Source of the DNA: Lepidodermella squamata
Taxonomy: Eukaryota > Gastrotricha
Assembly: GCA_047495785.1 (NCBI GenBank)
Contig: JBLDXI010000048.1
Location: 1,178,001-1,242,000, forward strand
Direction of reading: 5' to 3'
Length of the DNA: 64,000 bases
The position numbers and the translations under genes are program-made. The notes below the pieces were generated by a model. The model worked only from the letters and a program-made list of their open reading frames with translations, ran no database searches and was not told the origin of the DNA. Of the stretch, positions 45,732 through 57,700 are shown one piece after another. How positions within the stretch are numbered: position 1 is the stretch's first letter; the number at the start of each line of letters is the position of its first letter.

Positions 45732-48700
45732 GTGAGGTTTTCGCTTATTTTTTTCCGTCTGCGATAGAGAATATTTTTACTACTCAAAATTAAGGTGGAA
45801 TTTTAGAAAGTTCAATTTGACCTACTTTCTAATTTTGACCCATTTGTTATCCTAATTGTCTCAACTCAAGTTTCGATTATCTAATTTGAGGCTAAATTGC
45901 GAAAAACCGCAAGTATCCCACCGGAATCCATCCCTGGTAATTGTCCAACTTCCCATCGCTGGGGATACTTTCCCTCAGGGGTATGAATATTTGGCAAAAA
46001 ATATATTTTAATTATAGAAAAAATGCCGCTATAAATTTCAGAAAGATATGAAATAAAATTGAAAAAATTAATTATGTCAGTCATTATTCAGCTTTCATCC
46101 AATTATAATTTTTGAAAAATGTCATATTTTTTCTGCTACCAGGCTCGTTACATTTACGATTGCGATTAAACCCGGCACAAGTCGATGACGTCCTAATACG
46201 CGCCGGCTATTCGACCACCTTAACCGACAACGCATGGCACAACGTCGAGGTTCGGCGAAGCGGAAAAGACACGTTCTTAATCGTCGACGAAGAACAACGA
46301 AAACGGTTCTTCGAACCCGGCGCAACCGAAGATTACTACCTGGGCGCGCCGGGTAACAGCGCGTACCGCCGGCCTAATCAGCTGTACTTTGGCGGCCTCA
46401 ATCGCAGTGTGTTGCTTCAAGACGTCGCGTTGCCTGTCATTGTTCATGAACCTCGGTTTCGCGGCTCGATAGCGAATGTCTCGTTTTCGAACTGCAGTGG
46501 TCCGTTGAGGCGGGTGCGCATGCTGGAGAGCAAGGGCGTGCGCGTGTCGGATGCGGCGCATGATTGCGTGCGCACGACGTGTTTAAATGGCGGCGCCTGT
46601 TTTGTTGATTTGGCGGATTTTTCGGAGAAATGCGACTGCAGCCAGACTATGTTCGATGGCGACTACTGCGATCAACGTAAGACTCTTAATTCCTAGCTAA
46701 ATTTCGATAATTGAAACCGGGAAACATTGAGAAATTATGGAGAAATTTATTTAAAAAATTCAGAAAAAAATTCCAAATAATCCTACTTGAAAATTAATAT
46801 CGGCACTTGATCCGCCTTAAAATGGTTCTTAAATGGGAATTTTCGTCTTTTTTTAGCTCGTAAATACGCTGAAGCTACATTTTACGGCAACGGTTACCTG
46901 TCCTATGGCTTGGACTATTTAGACGGGAAGCCTTTTCTATCAGTTGCCGATGAGGTCTCGCTATACTTCAAAACAAAGCAATCCGACGGCCTGCTATTCT
47001 ACAGTGGTGATTTAACCGACAGTTTGATCATAGCCCTGCGAAAAGGAACAATATGGGTGTCGTTAATGCTGGCTGGCGAAACTTCAGAAATGTCAGTCGA
47101 TGCGGCGCAGACAGGCCTCGGAGCTGCATCAGGTGGTTCTGACGCCTCAACAGGTGGCGCTTCTGGGGTACCAGCTAACCCGTCTCGCTTCGATGACGAC
47201 CAGTGGTACTGGTTACGCGTGAAGCGGCAGGTCAAAGAGGTAGGAAAAAATCGGAAGAATATCGAAATTTTTTTATTCACGAAAAAAGTGACAAATCCTA
47301 ACCTGAATTTTCGCAATTTTCCCGTCTCAATTTTTTGTTATTTTTTTTATTTGTTACTACAACTACTTTTCCTATTCCAAACTGTGCACTTTCACATTAT
47401 AGCTGGAAAATGGCCTCAAGGCCATTGCTGAGGTATGTTTCAAAAAAACATAATTTCCCGCGATTTTTTCGGTGGAAAATGGCTTACAGTCGAGTTGAAC
47501 AAGCTGTGTTACTTTTTGGTGTTTTATGTGTCGATAAAAAATTTGCCATTTTACACGCCTTTGGTATATCGGTTCTTGCTTGTCAATGTCTATTTTATTA
47601 CCGTTATTTTATGCGAAAAAAATTTGGAAGCGCATTTTTTTAATTATTCCCCGCCTTTCATTTGCTGCTTCGTGTGGGTCAATTTTTTTTTCTTGGCAAC
47701 GGGATTTTTTGGTAACTAAGGACGCATATTTCAAACTCCATGGCAACGCGGCTATTTTTTGCGCTCAAAATCACCCGAATCCATAAATATTATTGTCGAT
47801 GTAAAGTGGCATGCTAGTAAAATTTGGAAGAATAAAAAATCAATCACCAGGTGTTTTCGGAGATATCTCTTGCACTCAAAAAAAATTACCGCACCTTTTC
47901 GATGTAGTTATATAAAAATTGCGCACCGAGTATATTATTATCGCGCCTGCTTAATAGATGTTGTCTATAAATATGCGAAAAAATTGTCTGTAGAATGCTC
48001 TTCAATCGCTTTCAGTCGAGCAAATTTGTCGTTGTTTCAACTCAATTTTTTCTTAAATTTTTATAAAATTCCATTTTTTCCAGGTCGAAGTGCTGGTTAG
48101 GTCGTCTCGGCAGCAAGATTTCGCTGTTCGAAAAGTCGGCACCTTCGTCGGCCGGTTGACATTCCTCCGCAGCCGCATCATCTACGTAGGCGGGTCGGAA
48201 TCGAACGCGGCCTTGACCGCAAATCGGGTGCGCGCAAATTTCCGCGGCTGCCTTAAACAGGTCATTTACAAAGCCGACGCAATTTCGCTCGACGTGCTTG
48301 AATTGGCGCGCAAAAATGAGCCGTTATTAAGGCGCACGGGCAATGTTGATTACTCGGGCTGTAAAGACCTCGCCTCATTTCAACCCGTCACATTTCGCAC
48401 CCCTGAGTCGTTTATCCGGCTTGAAAAATGGAGTGCTAGAGAAAATGGGTCGATCCAGTTTAAATTTCAAACAACCGAAGATCGCGGCCTGTTGTTCTAC
48501 AACAGCGGCGGCCGTGGTGGCGATTTTGTCCACCTTGAAATTTTCAACGGATATTTGAGGTTCGGCATCTCAGTCGGCGGGTTGGTTCAAGACCTGCCTA
48601 TGGTTCAAATTTTTAACGAAACCCGGGTTAATGACGGGCAAGTTCACGCGGTTCGAATTACGAAAATGATGCCGCCGCAGTCGAGCGGAACGGTCCAGAT

Positions 48701-51700
48701 CACGCTGGACTCAACGCCTCGGCTGTTTTCGATAACTGGCGATTATCAGTTTCTTGATTTGGAGAATTACATGTACATTGGCGGGGTTGATCCGTCGATT
48801 CCTGTTTCGAGAAGCGCATATACAGCGGTTTTAAGGCGCGGCTTGGTTGGATGTGTCCAAGATATGGAGATTAATGGCAAGAAAATCAATTTGGAAGCGG
48901 AGGCTCGATCTCAAAGTAAGTAAAAAATTTGAAATTATTTTAATAAAATTCAGCGATTTTACAAATTTTGGAAGAATCTTAATGAAATTTCAAAAATTCA
49001 AAAATTTCTTCAAATTTCAAATTTCTTCAAATTTCAAAATCAACTTATACTTATATTTTGAAAAACTTCTGAAAAAATTTAATAATAAATTCTGATTATA
49101 TTTTGAATTTTTGAATTTTTTGCTAATTCGATTTTTCAATATAAATTCAATAAAAAAATTAATTCGATTGGCCATCAACATGATCAAAATTAAATATTAA
49201 TTCGGCAATTTTTTAATCAATTTTCGAATTTTTTTAATTTTAGATGTGAACGATGTGGGATTTTATTGCCAAACCACGCAAAGCCATTGCGGTCCAACAA
49301 ACCCGTGTCTAAACGGCGGTACATGCCAAGAAGGCTGGAACCGCTTCATCTGCGACTGTTCCGCAACTTCAATGACCGGCCGCGTCTGCGAACGCGAGGC
49401 CGTAGTCGTTGATTTCGCCGGCCCGGGCAACACCCTAGTCCTGCGGCTGCCCTTTGAAAGCCAGAGCGAACTTGAAGAAATTTCGTTCCGCTTCAAAACC
49501 GTCTCGCCGAACGGCCTACTACTGCGGACATTTCCGAAATTAGGCGGTGATTCACAGATGAGATCAACCGATCGGTTACAGCTATCTCTTATCGAAGGCG
49601 ATTTGGTCCTAGAAATCGAAATGGGCAGCGGAAAAACGGTGAGTAATTAAATATATTTGCGCGCGCAAAAAAATAGATCAAAGGAAATAGCGCCTTAATG
49701 TGCGCGCATGAAAAATATGGGTCATTCAAATGTGAAATTTCAGGTTTTACGAATGGCTGGTACCTCTGCGAATACCGTGGGTGGTTGCCATCAGCTGCGG
49801 GTCGATGACGGCCAATGGCACGCTGTTAAATACCACCGTCTTCGGCACTCTTTATCGCTGAAAATCGACAACTGCCAAAAAACAGGTATGTGTATTTCGA
49901 TTTTTTTTACCGAAAAATTCTCTATTGGCCTGTGAAAAATTTCGCTTTAATTTCTTCAAAAATTTCGTGCTCTAATACCTGTTGTACCTTTGTTATAAAA
50001 CAAAAAATCTCGGGGATGTAAAGATGTGATAATGCATGCCATCAATACGCCGGCCACCCTGGAGATAAGCCACATCCTACTCGGCTCGGCTATGGCGCCG
50101 AGTGACGACGTAATCGCTGCAACACAGGCCACGTTAATCCCGACAAAACCAAACGCATTCGCCGCCACTCCATCGTCGTCGTCCTGGATTATAGGCCGAA
50201 GTGCTGTTAACGTCCGATCGCTGGCAAGGCGCGCTAATCGCACGGCTAATTTCCGCAGACCACGGGGTATTTAACGCAAACACAACAAATGATAGAACAG
50301 ATGGTTTTTTGAGCACTCGAATGGGTGTTTGAGTGTTTTTTGGTGTTTTTTCAAACCCGCAACTATGTATATGGATTTTTCGTGTCTCTTTCTCTGCGCG
50401 CAAATCTTTCAAGTCACACGTCTGTAAACAATCGTAATTTAGTTTAGAATACTTCGATATCGAGTCGGTTATAACAGTATAGGTGCATCCTTTCTATATA
50501 TGGTCATGCGAACACTTTCTTGCACGTTTTGTTAATTATTCCGGATTTTTCCCGAATTTTTCTGATATTTTTTTTTCAATTTTTTCTCAGGTACGGTGGT
50601 TGGTAAGGACTATCTACTGGACACGGATCAATTAGTCCTTGGTTCATCGAATTGGAGCCCGTCCGCTAGTATGCCCGGCCGGCCGCAGTACGCCGAGCTG
50701 ATGGCGCCTAGAACCGGCGGGACAAATTCGATAGTGCCGAATTTTGTCGGCCAAATTCAGCAGTTCACGTATAACAACATCGATTTCTTCGAAGACTTGG
50801 TCGGTGGCCAGTCTTCGGTTGCTGCCTCGGCAGCCGGGCCCAGCCCAAGCCCGACCCAGGTCAAACCGCGCAATTTGATCGTTCAAAACTCAGCGCGCAC
50901 CGTCGACATGTTCGCCGGGCCGAAAATTACCGATGAAATTACGTTCAAAGTAAGCGAATTTAGTCATAAATTTCGCATAAAATAAAAAGGGGAAAACCAA
51001 GATTTAGGAAAAATGTGAGAAAAATTGTAGAAAAATTAGAATTTTTTTATTTTATTGCTGAATTTTTTAAATTTTTTAAATTTTAAAATCTTGAAATTTA
51101 AAAAAATTGAATATATATCGGGTGCAATATTTAAAAATTGTAAGACTATTTTATGCTAATTTGGCTCTATTTTAGATGCAAATTATGCATGAGGCTCACA
51201 CTATTCATCTTTGCTGGTAATAAAAGTGTGTGCGTAGTACTTTTATGCGAAGCCTCATTATCAGTTTTTGCATTAGGCACATAAAAGTGTGCATATGCAA
51301 ATGATGCGCACATGTATTGTGTGTGCCATGCTAGAACGGGGAAGGGCGCGCAAAGCTATTGCCACTAAACTTACCTGGCACTGGGATGTCCCGCGATCAA
51401 CAAGGCGGGCGCCCCAAGGCGAGGCGTGCCATTGCACTTCGGCGCGCTGACCCTTGCGCTTTGCCTCATCGGCGGAGTCGGGTGCAAAATATTTCACTTG
51501 GGTATCGGCGTTCGCGCCACACCCGAAAATTCAAAAACAAATATCCTAATTAATCCAATTTATCGAATTCATTGATGGAAATCCGGAATTGATGAAAAAA
51601 ATTAATTTCAATTTGTTAAATTTACGTTATTTTTTTGCAGAATACGGAAACGTATTTGAAAATAGATGTTGGGGCGACGGCGTTTTCGTCCTTGTACAGG

Positions 51701-54700
51701 CAGTATTTTCAGCTGACGGTGACGCCGTCGTCGTCCTCATCCGTACTACTCGTGTCTTTCCTATTTCGAACCCGCCAAAAAGACGGCCTGCTGCTCTACT
51801 GGGGCCAGCCGCGCCAAGACTTTGTGCTGCTCGAGCTAACCGCTGGCTACCTTGTTTACGTTTTCGACACCGGTGATGGCGTCAAGGTAACTAAATTATC
51901 ATACCTAAATAAACCTTAAATCAGAAAATGCAGAAAAATATTGAAAATATGACTAAAATGATGTTCTTAACAAGTTTCGAATTTTCATGCGGCGTTCAGA
52001 ATTGATAAAAATTGACCTTGAACTGAGATGAATCGTTGTGTTTACAGACTTCAGAGTCGTATCAAGACAGTGAGGTATCTATCATCGCAGTGTTTAACCC
52101 TATTCATTTTCAATTTTATTATTATTTAAGAATCTATAGCTACATATACCTACGTTCCAATGCTTTGGAACAGTCTTCGGTTCTTTCCCCAAAATTCTCA
52201 GAATTTTCCCAAATTCCAATGCCTGATTAGCTAATCCATTTTCTTTCGAATTACAACCTCCTCCATTTAGTAGTCTGAATTAGGAAAAATATAGGAAATT
52301 CATGAATTTCACCTTCTGTCGCTTAGAACCTTCTTTATTTGCGATTTTGTTTCAATTTCAATTTTAAAAAGATGTCAAAAATGTAAAAACAAAGTCCAAC
52401 TGGAATTTTATGATGGGATGCTGGGAACTTTTAAAGGGAAAAAATAGAAAAATTTGATTACTCATTTGTGTGGCATACCCAGGAAAATTGTTGGGAAAAT
52501 CTTACGCCGGTACCAAATTTAATTTAATTCTATACCTCACCATTTTATTCGATATTTAACTGATTAGGGTTAGGACACAGAGAAAGAAATGACCTTTTTC
52601 TCTTCTCTCGGGTTAGGGTTCGGTGAGTCGTGATCGGGTTAGGCTTTGGGTTAGGTTGGGGTTGAGGGCTGGGTCTTGAAATATGGGATAATTCGTCAGG
52701 GTGAAAATCGAATTTTTGTTGTACAATTATTTGAAAAATCAATAATATTATGGTTTTGCGATTGAGTTCAGAATCCACGCGAAGTGTAGGAATCTAAATC
52801 CAAGATTTCCACGAAATCGTGCTATGAGTTCTCGAAATCTTCTGAGACAAGTAAAATTAATGACTATAATTTCGGTCTCAGATCACTTTATCGACATCTT
52901 GAGGATTAAATATAGTCAAAAATCTTGAAATGTTACCTAGAAAAGCGAACTACCTTAGATTAGGATTCTTTTTCTGCCTTTGACTTCTGAGTTGAAAATT
53001 ATGTTGAATTTTTCAGAATTTTCTTGATTAATAATTTTGACCCGGATGTGTTTGTTTTCGCTTCAGGTACTCGAGGCGGATCCTAAAGACCGGCGCTTCC
53101 TGGCGGACGGCGCGTGGCACCACGTGCAGCTGCTGGTGGTCGACGCCGCCGCCGCCTCGCCGACGCACTACTTCGTCGTCGACCGGCGCGAGCTGAAATT
53201 CTCGTACGCAAACGCGCTGAACCGCAACGTCAACCTAAACCTAAACACGAAAAACTCGTCCCTGTACATCGGCGGCCTGCCGTCCGAGGCCTTCCAGGAC
53301 GGCTTCTTCCTGCCATCGGTTGTGAGCGCCCGCGCCGGCTTCGTCGGCTGCCTCGCCAATTTCCAGCTGAACGACGTTTACCTTAACCTAGCGTCACGCT
53401 TGACCGCCTGGACGCGGCCCCAGGTCGGCCAAATCGTGCCCGGGTGCCGCGATTTGACTAAATCCGAGTGCCGAAAATCGCCCTGTAAAAACATGGGCGA
53501 GTGCATAGAAGAGTACGACTCGGTCTCCTGCATCTGTGAAATGACCTCGTTCGACGGACAACGCTGCTCGGACGAAACGTTCGCGCTGCGTTTCGACCCA
53601 GAGCGGCAACAGCCGTACGGGTCGCGGCCGGGTTTCGTCCGCTACGCCCTGCCCGAGTCGACCCAACCAAACACCCTGCGAGACCGCGTCGCCCTGGCGT
53701 TCCGCACGAAATCACTGAGGCGTGGCGGCAAGCGGTCGACCCTGCTACACGTCCTCGGCGCTAAACAGCCCGGCCAGCCTCACCCGGATTTCATCCGAAT
53801 CGACGTTATGTTCGATAGGGTTGAGGTCCAGTACAACATGGGCGTCGATACGGTGACAATGGGCTGGTCCCCACCCTCCGACCGGGCCGGCCTCCAGCAA
53901 CAGGGCGCGTTCAATTTGAACGACGACAAGTGGCACGTTGTGCGCTTCAAACGCTGGGGCCCTAATGCGTCGCTTCAGGTCGACGAACACCCGGAAATTG
54001 TGCGCACGCCGCAAGGTGAGTCGAAAAGTTGCAATTTTTCACGTAATTAGAGTTATATATCAATCGACTCGCCTTGACTCGCCCATTCGATTGGTATATA
54101 TCTCGAATTACGTGAAAAAAATCATTTTTATTCTCTACCTACAGCAAAAATTACCTGCTTGTAGATCCTTGATTTGTAGCAACTTTTTCTATCAATTCTC
54201 TCTCGGAAAAAAATCTGCGAAAAATTAACAATTATTATTATACCCTATATAAATCACCTGTGTTATTATTTTTACCGATATTACTAATTATTATTTTTTG
54301 AAAAATAACCACAACTAATTCCTGTTTTCCAAAATTAACCAAGACATCATTATTTTTTTTTGTATTCATATAATTTTTGCTCACGATTACCTTTGATATT
54401 ATATTATTGCCATCACAGTTTTCGTCACATCTGCTGGTAAGCACATTGCTGAATTTGAACAGCAATTAGTTTAATTAATATATATATGTGGGAACTAGCC
54501 TTATTAATTACAATAATTCATCATCATTTATCGGAAAAAAATTCACATATTTTCGTCGTGTTTTTTTAATTTTTCCGCGTACTATGATTTATTTTAGTTT
54601 TAATTTTTTCGATTTCTGCCTGCCAAATTTTTCGTCACCTTTTCCGCTATTATATAGCTGGAAGTTGCATGCGTGTCGCTATAAATTTTCGGTTTTCGGA

Positions 54701-57700
54701 GTGCATGCTTGTTTCTATTTTTATTTTTGAGTGTCTTTATTTGGGAACTTTTTCTTCGTTTCATTGCTTACCAATGTTGTGTCCGTAGTTGTAAAAAACG
54801 AGAAATCACCCTGAAATTCAGCATGCGAATTTTCTATTCAAAAAACAATTAATTAAAATCTGCATTTATTTTTGGCGTAATTTTTGAAATTTAACAGGTC
54901 GTATCTATTAGCTTAGTCGTTGTGTATTTAATTTCCGTTAGTATAGTTCGTTGAAAAAACGAAACAAAACATCAATCAAATTCACCGCTTAACAACCAGA
55001 TTAATCAATTTTACACTCGTATTAAATGCTATTAAAAATCTGGTTGTGATATCGGAATTTCACGTTTCAAAGGTATTAATTTGTTGTTTTTTGCGATTGA
55101 ATTTTTTCCAGATCACAAATTTCGAACTTTCAACTCAATAGCCGACGTCTATATAGGCGCCGGTGTAAAAGATGACTCGGTTGTCGATGCATTTGCTGGC
55201 CGGATTCGAGGTACTTTTTGAAAATTTTGAAAGTTTCGAATTTTTATATCTTTTTTTCTTTTTTTTCCAGGCCTCGTTTTCAACGGAATTCCGCTTATTA
55301 GATGGTTCGGCGAAGGCCGTCGCGATCGATTTTCTAGCGATACGGTCAATTTCTTGGAAGATTTGAGGTTGGTGCCAAATATTTCCGCCCTAATAATTTA
55401 ACTCTGGTGCAATTCGGTCCTAAAAAAAATCGAGCATATATCTTTTATTCTCTCTCTCATGTCTAATCGCATTTCCTCGAGACCGGCAATTTCGGCGTCT
55501 ACTTTTAGGCCCGATTATTTATACATCATATGGGGGTTATTTTTATTCAATTTAATTTCGCCCTCTCCGAGACGTAAAATCTTGCGTATAATTTATATCG
55601 CTATTATATAGGATAAATGTTTAAACAAGATGCGCATTTTAGGGACGCGCGGTTTCGCTTGGTCCCTGCGCGGCGCGAAGATGGCCTCGCGATGCGATTA
55701 AATGCGCGCGCCGCGCTCGCTCTCTAAAACCGATTTCAATGATTACACTCGAAATTTTGATGCGCAATATTTCCTCGCGATAATTTTTTTTCATCGTCGC
55801 TCAACTCAGTGCGCGGAATTTTATTTATTATTTATTATTGTTGTTATTTTTATTTTCCTCAACTTGTCAAAATCTTGTATTATTTTTTGCGCGGCTATTT
55901 ATTGCGAGAAAAACCGATTTTTATATGATAATTTCGGCGACAGAGCGTGAAACACGGCACGCTTGATTGACGATTTTTCTCATCATTATGGTGGCGCATT
56001 GATTTTTTGTCGCGCTTCTTATCTCTACAAAGTTTTTCTACAAAAATCCGCCTTAAAAATTATTTTTATACTTACGCAGGCGAATTTAACGTTACAATAT
56101 ATTACAGTATATAATCTGATAAGTAAATAATAAACAACTTGTTGTCGAAAAATCAAATTTCAACCGGACCGAGCAAGAAGAAGATTGTTGCCGAGTGCAT
56201 CAGCAGCTGATTCGACACCGGAAGAAGCGAAAAAAGCGCCTCTAATACGCGCGGGACGAGTCGAGAAGCAAGTTTGTTTGCTACTTTATTACTATGTATA
56301 TTGCTATCATCATCGTCGGTTTTTATCATCTTCGGTGGTTTTTATAATAATTTATTCGACGCGCCTCGTTTCGCAATTTAGCTGAAAAGAAAACAGGCTG
56401 GGATAATAACATAAGTGACTACGCGCGCAGCAAAAAATCCTAATTTGATTCGGCCACAGACGATGGCTTATATACTTGACAACTTTTTTTTCAGGCCTTC
56501 CGCACATGAAGAAATTCAGGCACTTCATTACATTAGTATTTCGCCTCGCCATTGCTAATAGACCGCGGTCACTCGTGTGTTGTAGTAGCCATTGAAAATT
56601 GACGTGATATAATGCGTTTTTTTGCGTCTTGACATGCGCTTTATCACATTAAACCGAATCGCGTGTGATTTTTCCGAACTTTGACATGCCGCCTTTCATT
56701 ATTAGCCGGCAGTCCCTTAAATTACAATTGTATCTCGGTGCGAAAATTTCCGCATTTCCTGGGCTTGTAATTTCTTAAAATAAAAAAAGTATTTTATTTC
56801 TTTTTTACTGCGACATAATTTCTCGTGTTCTGTGATCCGTGAAGCGCGACATGTGATTTATGTGTTATTATTTTGCAGATGCGCGCTATTCATTCTCATT
56901 TTAATAGGCGTATTAATTTCTAATAACTAAAACATGGCTTTTTTACAAAACGCGCGCGCGCACCTTTTGACTCACATTTTTATGCGCGTCTCAAATTTTC
57001 GCGGCCGCTTTTCATCTGGCTAAAATTCGCCGCTTGGCCCCGGCCTTTCATGTATATATCTAGTAAATATTAGAAATTATACCTGTAAGAGGTATGTAGT
57101 AATCTAGCGTCTTACAAGGTCACTTGAGAGAGCGATCGGCGCGAGACAGGCCTCTTAATATAATTAGTCTGAGTACGTCTCAGTTAATCGGATGCTTATA
57201 GCTATAAATAAAAACAAAATTTCGTGACCCTCGACAATTTTTTTCCGCCGTTGTTTTTCGTTTTATTTATTCCGCCCTGCTGTAAATGATATTTAGCGTT
57301 TCGCTAATATTTGCCCTCGACAATTGAGTCGCAGTCGTTTGATTTGCCATTAAATATTTACCCGGTGCGTAAAAATTTTGTTTATACCATCATCATTATT
57401 ATTATCAATCGCCGCCTTTTGATGATGATAAACATGATGTCGTAGAGCGGGCGGGCCACGTGCTGTCATAAAAATTCGATTTTTATTACCATCGTCGTCG
57501 AGACACACTCGAACGCATCTCTAAACAGCGCGCGCGCAAAAATCTGGCCGCCTTAATTGCTTCGTTTTTCGCTCCGAATTTCGTTCGTTCGCTCGTTCGG
57601 CCAGTGCTCGATATTTCGATTCCATCTCATCTACCTATAGTTGTGTTATTTCAGGCGCCATAAAAGTTGCATGTTATTGTTATTTTATTATTACCCTACA

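Noticed and set aside
52036-52230. 64-codon frame around the 27-nt microexon
   Set aside because: Only the 27 nt between splice sites fits the neurexin frame; the rest is AT-rich intron sequence.
56180-56270. Extra neurexin stalk exon (LPSASAADSTPEEAKK frame)
   Set aside because: The protein composition is plausible, but the acceptor has no pyrimidine tract and no donor gives phase 2, whereas exons 11 and 12 join directly in frame.
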